DNA from: Pontibacter korlensis
GTDB lineage: Bacteria; Bacteroidota; Bacteroidia; Cytophagales; Hymenobacteraceae
Assembly: GCF_000973725.1 (NCBI RefSeq)
Contig: NZ_CP009621.1
Span: 3,128,001 to 3,192,000 of the forward strand
Direction of reading: 5' to 3'
DNA: 64,000 nt
A program made the position numbers and the translations under genes. The notes beneath the pieces were generated by a model. That model had not been told where the DNA came from, did not search any database, and saw only the letters and a list, made by a program, of their open reading frames with translations. This document shows, one piece after another, positions 24,973 to 34,267 of the stretch. Position 1 is the stretch's first letter, and the number at the start of each line of letters is the position of its first letter.

Positions 24973-25671
24973 ATGCAGGAGTACATACTTTTCATCGATA
25001 CAGAAACCACTGGCATTCCGCTCGACTGGAATGCACCTTACTCTGATGCGCAAAACTGGCCATATGCTGTGCAAATAGCGTGGGTATTGTATACTAAAGA
25101 TGGCAAAGAGCTTAAGTCTGAGAACCACTATATTTTTGAGCCGGAACTTAAGGTTTCTGAAGCTTCAGGCCGTATACATGGTTTAACGCGGGAGTTCCTG
25201 CAGGCAAACGGCAAGCGCAGAAATCAGGTGCTTTCTATTTTGTCCAATGACCTTGAGCAGTACAAGCCTTTGGTGGTCGGCCATTTTATGCAGCTGGACT
25301 ACCACATGCTGGGTGTAGGCTTCCATAGGGCTAGCATGCCAAACCCGCTTCCTGAGCTTAGCACCTTCTGCACTATGAATGCTTCTGCAAACTTTTTTCT
25401 GGGGCCGCACCAACGTTTTTTAAGGTTGGGTGAATTGTATGAGCGCCTGTTTCATAAGTCTTTGGAGCAACAGCACGATGCCGCAGTAGATGCACGGGCA
25501 ACTGCTGAGTGCTTTTTTAAGTTAATGGCACAAGGAGACATTACAGAAGCGACCATTCTGCAACAGCAGAAGGAGCAGGCAAAGCACAAGGCATCTTCTA
25601 AACCAAAGCAATACCTTTTCATTGTACTAGCCATTTTTATACTTGCTGTTTTATTGATTTTCCTTCTATGA
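24973..25671 (+). CDS. DEDDh 3'-5' exonuclease with C-terminal membrane anchor
   Basis: About 232 residues from the ATG at 24973 (an upstream in-frame ATG would overlap the GNAT gene). DnaQ-like exonuclease motifs are present: ExoI FIDTETTG (Asp9, Glu11), ExoII GHFMQLDYHM and ExoIII HDAAVDARAT with the DEDDh histidine. Unusually, the C-terminus is one hydrophobic helix (FIVLAIFILAVLLIFLL) after a Lys/Gln-rich linker, which would tether the nuclease to the inner membrane facing the cytoplasm. Its last four bases overlap the cNMP/CBS gene, so the two products probably work together. Confidence 0.88.
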   Translation: MQEYILFIDTETTGIPLDWNAPYSDAQNWPYAVQIAWVLYTKDGKELKSENHYIFEPELKVSEASGRIHGLTREFLQANGKRRNQVLSILSNDLEQYKPLVVGHFMQLDYHMLGVGFHRASMPNPLPELSTFCTMNASANFFLGPHQRFLRLGELYERLFHKSLEQQHDAAVDARATAECFFKLMAQGDITEATILQQQKEQAKHKASSKPKQYLFIVLAIFILAVLLIFLL

Positions 25672-27575
25672 ACTTTAAACTTGAGTTTCTAAAAACGGTT
25701 AAGCCCTTCAATATACTTCCGGAGGAGGTGCTGGCTGGCGTTGCCGACCTGCTGCAGGAGGTAAGATATACGAAAGACACCGCCATCTATCACCAGGAAG
25801 CAACCAAGATGAAGGGGGTGGATATAATTGTAGAGGGGGAGTATGAGGCCTTTTTCTACGACAGCGAACAGAATAAACGGGTAGTGCTGCACCACCAGAG
25901 CGGCTACTGCTACGGTGGCATATCTGTGCTGCTTAACAAGAAAAGATCTTTACGTTCGGTTATCGCCAAAAAGGGAACAGTAGTATACTTCCTGCCCCGC
26001 CGCGATTTCAAACAGATCTGCCAGGCGTATGAGGAGTTTTTCCACCACTTTACGGCTGAGTTCGGTCGCCTGATGCTGAATGATGAGTTTGCTCATTTTG
26101 TGAAACGGCCAACTGCTTTTGAGGAAAATTACATTGCATCCGATCAGCTATACTCCCGCAAGATTGAGAGCCTCGTTTACCGCGATCTGGTAGCTTGCAG
26201 CGCTCATACACCAGTGTATGAGGCAGCCAGGTTGATGGCAGAAAAGAAGGTGAGCTGCCTGTTTGTGCAGGATAATCAGGAGCAGATTATTGGTTACCTC
26301 ACCGACATTACTATCCGCGATAATGTAGTGGCCAGGCAGGTAAATGTGCAGGAACCGGTGCACCTGGTTATGGACAACCCGATTATGTCCATCAACACGC
26401 AAGCTTATGTTTATGAGGCTATCCTGCTGATGTTTCGTACCAAAACCCGCTACCTGCTGATAGAGGAAAACGGGCAGTATCTAGGTTTCCTGAGCCGCAA
26501 CAAACTCCTGAGCGATCAGGCACAGTCTCCGTTTGTTTTTATACAATCTGTAAAGCTAGCGCAGTCGGTAGAAGAGCTGAAGCGCAAGTGGGAGAAGGTG
26601 CCGGAGATTGTGTACCAGTTGCTCGATAGGGGTGTGAAGCCCGAAATTGTGAATCAGGTAATCACTACCGTATCCGATACAATTGCCTTAAAAGTAATTG
26701 AGGGAGTGATTGAAGAGATGGGCACACCACCTGCCAAGTTTGTATTTATGGTGCTGGGTAGCGAGGGGCGCAAAGAACAGACCCTGAATACGGACCAGGA
26801 CAACGCCATTATTTACGAGGACAAGGCCAACGAGCAGCGGGAACTGGTGCGGGAGTATTTCCTAAAGTTTGCCGAGCATGTATCAGAGCGTTTGGATTTG
26901 ATTGGCTTTAGCTACTGCAAAGGTGGCTTTATGGCCAAAAATTCTAAATGGACACACTCACTCTCACACTGGAAGCGTAACTACAGCAGCTGGATGAAGG
27001 AGCCGGATCCGGAGACGGTGATGAAGTTCTCCACTTTCTTCGACTGCCGCTACATCTATGGCGAAGCCTCCATTATGGATGAGCTACGGGAGTTTTTGGA
27101 CCAAGAGCTGCAGGAGCCATTAGGCAGGTTTCTGTACCACATGGCTAAAAACGCGCTGCAGTATGAGCCGCCGCTTACTTTCTTCCGGAACATTAAGACC
27201 TTTACCAAAGGCAGCCAGGAGGTATTTGACATAAAGAAAACTATGACACCGATTGTTGACCTGGTACGGGTGTATGCTCTAAAGAACAGAATATTTAAAA
27301 CGAATACTGGGGAGCGTTTGGAAGCCCTGAAAAGTATAGGAGAGTTCACCGAGACAGACTATCACGAACTGATGCACTCTTATTATTACCTGATGAGTAT
27401 TCGTTTAAAGAAGCAGGCTATCCAGATCATCCAGGACAAAACGGAGCCAAACAACTTTGTTGACATCAGAAGCCTTACCAAAATTGAGCAGGTAACGCTA
27501 AAAGAAATATTCAAGACCATTGGCAACTTCCAGGCAAGTATAAGACTAAAGTTCACGAATACTTTGCTGAGTTGA
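25668..27575 (+). CDS. cNMP-binding / CBS-pair / DUF294 nucleotidyltransferase-like protein
   Basis: A 635-residue multidomain protein. Residues ~1-150 are a cyclic-nucleotide-binding domain (VDIIVEGEYEAFFYD; HHQSGYCYGGISVLL), ~175-290 a CBS pair (AARLMAEKKVSCLFVQDN; GYLTDITIRD), ~320-470 a GlnD-like nucleotidyltransferase (GSEGRKEQTLNTDQDNAII, with the G-S and D-x-D pattern), and the rest a DUF294 C-terminal helical domain. It looks like a sensor of cNMP and adenylates controlling a nucleotidyl transfer. It is translationally coupled to a membrane exonuclease (ATGA overlap). Target unknown. Confidence 0.88.
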   Translation: MNFKLEFLKTVKPFNILPEEVLAGVADLLQEVRYTKDTAIYHQEATKMKGVDIIVEGEYEAFFYDSEQNKRVVLHHQSGYCYGGISVLLNKKRSLRSVIAKKGTVVYFLPRRDFKQICQAYEEFFHHFTAEFGRLMLNDEFAHFVKRPTAFEENYIASDQLYSRKIESLVYRDLVACSAHTPVYEAARLMAEKKVSCLFVQDNQEQIIGYLTDITIRDNVVARQVNVQEPVHLVMDNPIMSINTQAYVYEAILLMFRTKTRYLLIEENGQYLGFLSRNKLLSDQAQSPFVFIQSVKLAQSVEELKRKWEKVPEIVYQLLDRGVKPEIVNQVITTVSDTIALKVIEGVIEEMGTPPAKFVFMVLGSEGRKEQTLNTDQDNAIIYEDKANEQRELVREYFLKFAEHVSERLDLIGFSYCKGGFMAKNSKWTHSLSHWKRNYSSWMKEPDPETVMKFSTFFDCRYIYGEASIMDELREFLDQELQEPLGRFLYHMAKNALQYEPPLTFFRNIKTFTKGSQEVFDIKKTMTPIVDLVRVYALKNRIFKTNTGERLEALKSIGEFTETDYHELMHSYYYLMSIRLKKQAIQIIQDKTEPNNFVDIRSLTKIEQVTLKEIFKTIGNFQASIRLKFTNTLLS

Positions 27576-27818
27576 CAGAGGTATTGGAGACAGCTTCTAG
27601 GGCATAAAGCTAAGGCTGAAATCATACAAATAACCGCTCCGGATGAGCAAGTAAAGAGGAGTTTTACCTGCTGCCTTTACATCATAAACTATGTTGGGAC
27701 TGGGTGAAGATGAAAGGGGTACTTACAATGAAGGGAAGATTAACCAGTATAGCTTTAAATAAGCTGTAACCTTTCTTCCAAAACTGGCTAAAAGAAGAAG
27801 GTTAAAAATCTTCTTGCT

Positions 27819-29399
27819 ATGTTATTCGAACGTTTACTCAGAACATACTTCTTAGCAACCGTGCTGACGGTGCCTGTGGCGGCTGTCGCACAATCTGTAC
27901 CCCCTGCTGCCACCGAAACTGTAAAAATTGATGTACCGGAACAGCTACGCCAGCAGCCTTTCGATGTAGATCGCTTTGCCAATGTGCCACCCAACTTTAA
28001 GCTGGAGGTGTATGCACGCGTGAGTGGCGCCCGCTTTATGGCTGTTGCACCAAACGGCGACCTCTTTGTATCCATGCCCTGGGATGGAACTGTGCGGATA
28101 GTACGGGCACGGGAGAATGATGTGCCTTTGCAGCTAAACTATGCTACCGGTTTGCAGCGACCGCACGACATTGTTTTTCATAAAATAGGGGAGCAGCAGT
28201 ATGTGTATATTGCCGAAAAGAACAGGATTATCCGCTACCAGTATACCAACGGCGATGAGCAGGGCCAGAACATGGAGGTAGTGGTGGATAACCTACCTGA
28301 TGAAAGCCTACCAGAACTGAAAGGCAGCTATGGCCACGTGCTCAAAAATATAGCTCTTGATAGCAACAATCAGCTCTACGTATCTATTGCCTCCACCTGC
28401 AATGCATGTGTGGAGGATACACAAAGTGATCCGAAGCGTGGCGCTATTTACGTGTATAATGCTGATGGTACAAACCGCCGGCTTTTTGCAGAAGGTCTCC
28501 GAAATGCAGAGGGTCTGGATTTTGTGCCTGGCACAAATAATCTGTGGGTAACGGTAAATAATCGCGACAATGTAGCTTATCCTTTCGAAGACGAAACAGG
28601 CAATTATGGTAAGGTGGTACAGAGTTATGTTGATAATAACCCGCCAGAGGAGTTTACCTATGTGCGGGATGGAGGTAATTATGGTTGGCCTTTCTGTAAT
28701 CCTGATGCACGGGAGGGGATGGACAACATGCCGTCTATCAAAGATGTGCAGATAAACCCTGACGGAGCTGTAGATTGCAGTGGTATGGACCGCATCAGTA
28801 AAGGTATACAGGCACATTCGGCACCACTAGGGCTGCTCTTTACGCAAGACACACAGATTCCGGAGCTCTACCGTAATGGAGCACTAATTGCTTTACATGG
28901 TTCCTGGAACCGCTCAAAGGCAACTGGCTATAAAGTGATTTACTTTCCGTGGCAAGGTGATAAGCCTGGCAATCAGATTGACCTGGTTGGTGGCTTCCTC
29001 AACAGCGACTCCACTGAGTCTTATGCACGACCTGTTGACATTGCCATTGACCAGGAAGGAAATCTGTTTATTTCAGATGATGCTGCACATGCCATTTATA
29101 AACTAACCTATACCGGACCTTTATCCTCGGCTGAGAAAGAAGAGCTGGACCGGGCAGTGCAGGTGTATCCAGTACCGACGCGCGGCAACCTCAAGCTAAA
29201 AATGAACGGCTTAAAGCATCCGGAAGTACGATTTATACTTACTAATGCGCAATCGAAGAACGTGCTGGACGTAAACAAGCGGCTGCAGAGCGGCGAAAAT
29301 AACCTGGAACTGGAGACAGGTAAGTTGGCAGCCGGGGTATACTTCCTTAGCATCTTGTCTGGTGACACACGAGTAGTACGGCGGGTTGTGCTGCAATAA
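27819..29399 (+). CDS. T9SS-secreted PQQ/sorbosone-dehydrogenase-like beta-propeller protein
   Basis: A 526-residue secreted protein. Signal peptide (FLATVLTVPVAAVAQS), then a six-bladed beta-propeller of the sugar/sorbosone dehydrogenase group (ARFMAVAPNGDLFVSMPWDG; GLQRPHDIVFH; LRNAEGLDFVPGTNNLWVTV; ALIALHGSWNRS). The C-terminal ~75 residues (VYPVPTRGNLKLKMNG to DTRVVRRVVLQ) form a type A T9SS sorting domain, so it should cross the outer membrane by type IX secretion. Cofactor and substrate are not certain; many such propellers bind PQQ. Confidence 0.85.
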   Translation: MLFERLLRTYFLATVLTVPVAAVAQSVPPAATETVKIDVPEQLRQQPFDVDRFANVPPNFKLEVYARVSGARFMAVAPNGDLFVSMPWDGTVRIVRARENDVPLQLNYATGLQRPHDIVFHKIGEQQYVYIAEKNRIIRYQYTNGDEQGQNMEVVVDNLPDESLPELKGSYGHVLKNIALDSNNQLYVSIASTCNACVEDTQSDPKRGAIYVYNADGTNRRLFAEGLRNAEGLDFVPGTNNLWVTVNNRDNVAYPFEDETGNYGKVVQSYVDNNPPEEFTYVRDGGNYGWPFCNPDAREGMDNMPSIKDVQINPDGAVDCSGMDRISKGIQAHSAPLGLLFTQDTQIPELYRNGALIALHGSWNRSKATGYKVIYFPWQGDKPGNQIDLVGGFLNSDSTESYARPVDIAIDQEGNLFISDDAAHAIYKLTYTGPLSSAEKEELDRAVQVYPVPTRGNLKLKMNGLKHPEVRFILTNAQSKNVLDVNKRLQSGENNLELETGKLAAGVYFLSILSGDTRVVRRVVLQ

Positions 29400-29424
29400 G
29401 ATAGTTACATTATAGAACATTATG

Positions 29425-29459
29425 GCAGAGGCGCATAGATAAGCGCCTCTGCTTTTTTA
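29425..29459 (+). terminator. Rho-independent terminator
   Basis: Perfect 10-bp stem GCAGAGGCGC / GCGCCTCTGC with an 8-nt loop followed by six T, 25 bp after the beta-propeller gene stop codon. Confidence 0.92.
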
Positions 29460-29551
29460 TGTGCGTGCTATATTTAGACTGGCATTGCAGCTCAGTTAAA
29501 CTACTTTTGTACATCGCACCTGGTTGTGCATGATGATCCTGAAAAAATAAG

Positions 29552-30463
29552 ATGAGCAGTTTTATACTATTGTTTGGGTGCCTGGCGCTGGGACTGTTGC
29601 TGCAGCGTGTAAAAGAGTTTCCGAGAAACACACCACAGGTGCTCAACCAGTTTATTATATACATTGCGATGCCAGCCCTGGCACTCTTCTACATACCAGA
29701 AGTGAAGTTGAACAGCACGGTGCTACTGCCGGTAGGGGTGGCATGGATTTGTTTTGCTGGATCCGCTCTTTTCTTCTGGAGCCTGGGCAAAGCCTTCGGA
29801 TGGTCCCATAAACTAATCGGGTGCCTCATAATCACAGGCGGGTTTAGCAATACATCTTTTGTTGGACTTCCGGTAATAGAGGCACTTTATGGAGCAGACA
29901 GTCTTGAAACAGTTATTTTGATTGATCAACCTGGCTCTTTTGTTGTGCTTTCTACTTTTGGTGTAGCCCTGGCTGCTATTTTCTCTAAGGGCGATGCCAA
30001 TGCTCGTTCTATTGCTAAAAAGATATTCCTGTTTCCGCCTTTTGTTGCTTTCCTGGTAGCGCTGGGCCTGAATTTGTTCAACCTGCACCTCTCCGTAGAC
30101 TTTAAGGAGGCTCTACAACGGCTGGGAAGTACCGTTTCCCCACTAGCGCTGGTGTCGGTGGGTTTGCAGCTGCGGCCGGAGTGGCGCAGCAAGCACTGGG
30201 GCTTTCTGGCACTAGGGCTATTGTTCCAGCTTATACTTGCCCCAGTACTTATACTTGCTTTATACTTTGGCTTGTTTAACCTGAAAGGAGAACTTCTGCA
30301 GATCTGCGTACTAGAGGCAGCCATGGCCCCTATGATCACGGCCAGTATTGTGGCGGCCTCTTACGGTTTAAAACCCCGCTTGGCTAACATGATGGTCGGT
30401 TTTGGCATTCCGCTGTCTATCATCACGCTTACACTCTGGTATTGGGTAGTGCAGGGGCTGTAG
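29552..30463 (+). CDS. AEC-family (auxin efflux carrier) transporter
   Basis: A 303-residue inner-membrane protein with about ten hydrophobic helices in two halves. GGFSNTSFVGLPVIEALYG in the first half and ICVLEAAMAPMITASIVAAS in the second are hallmarks of the AEC/BART carriers. Bacterial members export or import small organic acids and peptides; no substrate can be given here. The gene is preceded by its own short leader after a terminator and is convergent with the zinc-ribbon gene. Confidence 0.88.
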   Translation: MSSFILLFGCLALGLLLQRVKEFPRNTPQVLNQFIIYIAMPALALFYIPEVKLNSTVLLPVGVAWICFAGSALFFWSLGKAFGWSHKLIGCLIITGGFSNTSFVGLPVIEALYGADSLETVILIDQPGSFVVLSTFGVALAAIFSKGDANARSIAKKIFLFPPFVAFLVALGLNLFNLHLSVDFKEALQRLGSTVSPLALVSVGLQLRPEWRSKHWGFLALGLLFQLILAPVLILALYFGLFNLKGELLQICVLEAAMAPMITASIVAASYGLKPRLANMMVGFGIPLSIITLTLWYWVVQGL

Positions 30464-30482
30464 TACTAAGTACAAAAGATTG

Positions 30483-31109
30483 CTACTCCTGGTATGTGTC
30501 CAGCTTAATCTTCTCGATCAGGAGGTAGTTCTTGAACTGGTGGATAAGCTTATCCATTTCACGTTCTTTCTCTGCGAGCGCCTCTACTTCTTCATCAGAG
30601 CCTTCCAACACAGGTCGCAGGCGGTAAAGGCTGTCCTGTAGCTGCGGAATAGCTACCTCAGTTTGCTGGCGTATAGCAGGATCGAGCTCAGCTTCTAAAG
30701 AACTCTCCAGTTCTTTTATGTACAGTTCCAGAAACTCCATCATGTGCCATGGGTTATTGGGTCGGTTCCAGGTAAAGGTGGTGTTGCAGCGGCGGCAGCG
30801 GTAGGAGTTGCATTTCCAGTTATGCTCGTTGGTTACCACACCAAGTTTCTTCAGCATATCTGCTTTCTGGCACTTGGGGCATTGGGCCTTATCTTCGATC
30901 AACTTTTCTAGTCTGGCACGCTTGTCTAGTATGGCTGTCCGGTTCTCGGCGTGCTGCAGCAGTTGCTGTTCCAGGTTCTGGCATGCCTGAGCAAGCTGCA
31001 TCTGTTCTTGGTTTAACTCCTCGCTTTCCGTCAGTTGCTCTGCGCGCTTGCTAAAAAAGCGAATCAGTTTAATTAGTTCTCTCTCGTTTGCCTTCAGTGC
31101 TGTATTCAT
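30483..31109 (-). CDS. Coiled-coil zinc-ribbon protein of unknown function
   Basis: A 208-residue cytosolic protein. Helical, charged N- and C-terminal parts (about 1-75 and 125-208; coiled-coil character) flank a zinc ribbon at about 78-118 made of CPKC and CRRC pairs in an arrangement similar to transcription or transposase ribbons (CPKCQKADMLKKLGVV; CRRCNTTFTWNRPNNPW). There are no catalytic motifs. It is a lone gene convergent with the AEC transporter. Not recognised as a named family. Confidence 0.75.
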   Translation of the reverse strand: MNTALKANERELIKLIRFFSKRAEQLTESEELNQEQMQLAQACQNLEQQLLQHAENRTAILDKRARLEKLIEDKAQCPKCQKADMLKKLGVVTNEHNWKCNSYRCRRCNTTFTWNRPNNPWHMMEFLELYIKELESSLEAELDPAIRQQTEVAIPQLQDSLYRLRPVLEGSDEEVEALAEKEREMDKLIHQFKNYLLIEKIKLDTYQE

Positions 31110-31130
31110 ATAAGCAAAGGTAGGGCTTAT

Positions 31131-31192
31131 AGTTAGAAAGTTAAAAAGTTCGAGAATTTGGGAGTTGATGAGTTAGAAAGTTGGAGAGTTCG
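31131..31192. repeat. Direct repeat of AGTTAGAAAGTT-type unit, period 40
   Basis: AGTTAGAAAGTT occurs at 31131-31142 and again at 31171-31182, each followed by AGTTCGAGA about five bases later. It is complementary to the tandem AACTTTCT tract at 31331-31361, so an RNA through the region could form a long stem. Confidence 0.6.
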
Positions 31193-31330
31193 AGATGCGG
31201 TAAAATTTTATTCATAAATAGAGGTGCAGCAGGGTAACTTGTGCTGCTAAGGAAGGGGGCAGCGTATTGATTCTCTTCTCTTTATTGTAAGCCTACTACA
31301 CACCATGCTGTATAACCTTCTAACACTTTT

Positions 31331-31361
31331 AACTTTCTAACTTTCTAACTTTCTAACTCAT
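31331..31361. repeat. Tandem 8-bp repeat AACTTTCT
   Basis: Three head-to-tail copies of AACTTTCT plus a partial fourth, just 3' of the hemJ-like gene on the minus strand. It is inverted relative to the unit at 31131 and 31171. Confidence 0.8.
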
Positions 31362-31368
31362 ACCCTTT

Positions 31369-31899
31369 CTACCTCTTCTCTCTCAGCCGTTTGTAAATGC
31401 GGATAGCTAGCATTAGTATGGCAGAGAAGAGTATCAGGCCGATAATGCCCCAGAGCATACTCAGCGAGCTCTTGAGCACCACCAGAAACACAATGCTGAT
31501 AAGGAAGAGTGTCGCCACCTCGTTCCAGATGCGCAACTGAGTGGAGTTATACTTGATCAGGCCGCGCTGCTGTTGCTTGAAGATGGCATGGCAGAGGAAG
31601 TGGTAAATATAAAGTCCTACCACAAAACTTAGCTTCCATACCAGCCAACCAGGTACAGAGCCATACAAGTACAGCATCGACAATCCAAAGATGAGGGTCA
31701 GGACAGCGGAGGGCCAGGTAATACCATACCACAGGCGCTTCTGCATGATTGAGAACTGCTTCTGGAGTATAGACTTTTCCGGCTCTGGCTTCTCAGCGGC
31801 TTCAGCATAATAAATAAACAGGCGCACGATGTAGAACAGCCCGGCAAACCAGGTTACCACAAAAATGATGTGCAGGGCCTTAACGTAGAAGTAGCTCAT
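31369..31899 (-). CDS. hemJ: Protoporphyrinogen IX oxidase HemJ (CopD-like)
   Basis: A 176-residue four-to-five-helix membrane protein. The N-terminus YVKALHIIFVVTWFAGLFYI and the RLFIYYAEA that follows are the HemJ signature; the histidine in KALHI and a central lysine (WLVWKLSFVVGLYIYHFLCH) are the residues expected to matter for heme binding and activity. It would oxidise protoporphyrinogen IX to protoporphyrin IX at the inner membrane. No other heme gene is adjacent. Confidence 0.85.
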   Translation of the reverse strand: MSYFYVKALHIIFVVTWFAGLFYIVRLFIYYAEAAEKPEPEKSILQKQFSIMQKRLWYGITWPSAVLTLIFGLSMLYLYGSVPGWLVWKLSFVVGLYIYHFLCHAIFKQQQRGLIKYNSTQLRIWNEVATLFLISIVFLVVLKSSLSMLWGIIGLILFSAILMLAIRIYKRLREKR

Positions 31900-32192
31900 G
31901 GAAGAGGGTAATGTTTCTGCAAAGGTAAGCCGAAATGTTTAAATGCTGATGGAGACTAATCATGCATCTTGCTGTCCCTCTAGCGCTGTTTCGGGGTATC
32001 TATATCACTTGTAAAAGTTTTGGTGCAGGCACGTTATTATATGCTCCATTATCGCTGTGGAGTCTGGAAAGTATAGAAGGTGAGGTGTTTACAAGCTGTT
32101 TATCTGGCCCAAAGTTTAGGGAGGCTATGCTTCTTTGCCCAAATATGATTAATTTCACAGAATTTGCTAATTACCAGCATAGATAACTACCT
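31900..32192. other. Gene-free region before the PLP enzyme gene
   Basis: About 290 bp between divergently transcribed genes, expected to hold promoters for hemJ and for the D-threonine-aldolase-like gene. A 74-codon frame inside it has no recognisable features and is not called. Confidence 0.5.
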
Positions 32193-33311
32193 ATGAAGAT
32201 AACGACACCTACACTACTATTAGATAAAGAAAAAGCAGTGCGTAACATCAGCCGTATGGTTGACAAGGCTAAGCGTAATAGAGTAAGGCTGCGTCCGCAC
32301 TTTAAAACACATCAGTCGGCACAGGTAGGAGGGTGGTTCCGTGCGTTTGGAGTGGAGGCTATCACAGTGTCTTCAGTTCGTATGGCTCGTTACTTTGCCA
32401 ACCATGGCTGGAGTGATATTATGATTGCTTTTCCGGCCAATGTGCTGGAGATAGATGGCATAAATGAGCTTGCTTCGCGCATCAAGCTTCACCTGGTGGC
32501 GGTGAATCAAGACACCGTTACGGCCCTGGCACAGCAACTACGCCACCCGGTGCAGCTTTCGCTAAAAATAGACACCGGCTACCGGCGCACAGGTATTCTA
32601 GCTACAAACTATGCTGAGCTGGATGCCATTATGCAGAAAATACGGGAGCAGGATAAGCTGCAGTTTGCAGGCTTTGTAGTACATGATGGCCATACTTATA
32701 AGCAGACCGATGCTGATGCCATTCAGACTATCTTTAACACTTCTGCCTATCAGTTGCGCCTGTTGCGCGAGCGCTATAAGTCTAAGTTCCCGAACCTGCA
32801 GTTGTCTGTGGGCGATACACCTTCCTGCAGTATTATCGAGACGCTACATGGGGTGGATGAAATTCGTCCCGGCAACTTTGTTTTCTACGACCTTACACAG
32901 CAGCGCATTGGTTCATGCTCTTTCGATAACATAGCCGTATGTATGGCCTGCCCGGTGGTAGCGAAGCACCCGGACCGGCATGAGATTATTCTTTACGGCG
33001 GCAGTGTGCACTTTTCTAAAGATGTGATCCTTCAGGAGGATGCTACTACTATTTACGGACGTGTAGTGGAACTAACAGAGAAGGGCTGGTCTGCCCCATT
33101 GAAAGGAATAGGAGTTACATCGCTGTCGCAGGAGCATGGGGTAGTAAAAGCTACGCCAGAGCAGTTTGCAAAGTACAGCATTGGTGACCTGATGGGGGTG
33201 CTACCGGTACATTCCTGCTTAACGGCAAACCTGATGCAGGGCTACCTTACAACCGAAGGAGAAGTGCTGGAGCATATGACAGGTTTACCACAGCGTGAGC
33301 TAACTTCTTAA
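32193..33311 (+). CDS. D-threonine aldolase / D-serine dehydratase-like PLP enzyme
   Basis: A 372-residue fold-type III PLP enzyme. An alanine-racemase-like barrel begins TPTLLLDKEKAVRNISRMVD, and the PLP lysine is Lys38 in LRPHFKTHQ. Further motifs are SLKIDTGYRRTG and LSVGDTPSC, and the C-terminal metal-binding domain includes VHSCLTANL with a histidine and cysteine in the places used by D-threonine aldolase/DSD1 for a divalent metal. It would cleave a D-beta-hydroxy amino acid or deaminate D-serine. The family cannot be resolved further by eye. Confidence 0.85.
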   Translation: MKITTPTLLLDKEKAVRNISRMVDKAKRNRVRLRPHFKTHQSAQVGGWFRAFGVEAITVSSVRMARYFANHGWSDIMIAFPANVLEIDGINELASRIKLHLVAVNQDTVTALAQQLRHPVQLSLKIDTGYRRTGILATNYAELDAIMQKIREQDKLQFAGFVVHDGHTYKQTDADAIQTIFNTSAYQLRLLRERYKSKFPNLQLSVGDTPSCSIIETLHGVDEIRPGNFVFYDLTQQRIGSCSFDNIAVCMACPVVAKHPDRHEIILYGGSVHFSKDVILQEDATTIYGRVVELTEKGWSAPLKGIGVTSLSQEHGVVKATPEQFAKYSIGDLMGVLPVHSCLTANLMQGYLTTEGEVLEHMTGLPQRELTS

Positions 33312-33363
33312 GTATAAGTTCTGAAAATCTCAGACAGCTTTATACTTTTGCAGGGGAGGAGAT

Positions 33364-34182
33364 ATGGCAACAAGCACAAAGCCACCAATAAAGAAGATTA
33401 CAGATGCCAGGGCACCTGTAAAGCGCACTGTCCGTGCTAAGGCACCACGTAAAAAGCAGTCTCAGCAGCCACCTAAGCGCTTCTGGATAGGACTAGCTAT
33501 TTTGCTGGGTATCGCGGTACTGGTAGCGTATGTGGAGTATTTTGTGGTGAAGCCAAAGCCGGTGTGGCCGGAAGGGCATACCATATATGGGGTGGATGTA
33601 AGCCATTACCAGAAGGATATTACATGGGCAAAAGTACGGGAGAGTGAAATTACGTTTGCCTTTGTGAAAGCCACAGAAGGCGTATCGCTGAAGGATAAGA
33701 AATTTGAGGAAAACTGGGATGGAGCTGGGGAGGCTGGCATAATCCGTGGGGCGTACCATTTTTACCTGCCATACCTGAGTCCGGAGAAACAGGCCCAGCA
33801 TTTTGCTTCTACAGTACAGCTGCAAAGCGGTGACCTGCCGCCGGTATTGGATGTGGAAGTACGAGGTCGCAAACCGGTAGCACAGCTGCGTAAGGACCTG
33901 AAAGTATGGCTGGATTATGTAGAAAACGCCTACGGCACAAAGCCCATCATCTATACCGGCTATCATTTCTACAAAGATTATCTGGCTGGCCATTTTGACA
34001 GTTATCCGCTCTGGATCGCACACTATGAGGTACCTAAACTGAGCATCGAAAAGAGTAATACGCGCAAACTTACCTTCTGGCAGCACACTGATAACGGCTC
34101 TATAAATGGCATCGAAGCTTCAGTAGATTGTAATGTGTTCTACGGCAGTATGCGGGACCTAAGGAGTGTGTGTATTCCTTAG
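33364..34182 (+). CDS. Membrane-anchored GH25 lysozyme
   Basis: A 272-residue muramidase-type enzyme. A basic, Lys/Pro-rich N-terminus and one membrane helix (about 41-62) precede a GH25 barrel with catalytic residues in YGVDVSHYQ (Asp78), VKATEG (Glu105) and LDVEV. It should cut the beta-1,4 bond between MurNAc and GlcNAc in the periplasm while staying anchored to the inner membrane. A bidirectional terminator follows. Confidence 0.9.
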   Translation: MATSTKPPIKKITDARAPVKRTVRAKAPRKKQSQQPPKRFWIGLAILLGIAVLVAYVEYFVVKPKPVWPEGHTIYGVDVSHYQKDITWAKVRESEITFAFVKATEGVSLKDKKFEENWDGAGEAGIIRGAYHFYLPYLSPEKQAQHFASTVQLQSGDLPPVLDVEVRGRKPVAQLRKDLKVWLDYVENAYGTKPIIYTGYHFYKDYLAGHFDSYPLWIAHYEVPKLSIEKSNTRKLTFWQHTDNGSINGIEASVDCNVFYGSMRDLRSVCIP

Positions 34183-34267
34183 GAGTCTTTTCTATAGCAG
34201 TGGTTTAGTGTGCTTTCATTCTTGATGGTGTAACTGCTGTACTTTTTACAGTTGGCAATGCATAAAC

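Noticed and set aside
24270..25016. 248-codon open frame on the minus strand across the aminopeptidase end and the GNAT gene
   Set aside because: It lies antisense to two well-supported genes, crosses a terminator, and its product has no recognisable features.
27576..27818. Short frame of about 23 codons upstream of the beta-propeller gene
   Set aside because: Too short, no ribosome site or hydrophobic/metal motif, and no operon support.
31331..31361. Tandem AACTTTCT considered as a CRISPR array
   Set aside because: Units are 8 bp without spacers, so it is a short tandem repeat.
31962..32186. 74-codon open frame before the D-threonine-aldolase-like gene
   Set aside because: No motif, no similarity I recognise, and an ordinary intergenic composition; best read as promoter region.
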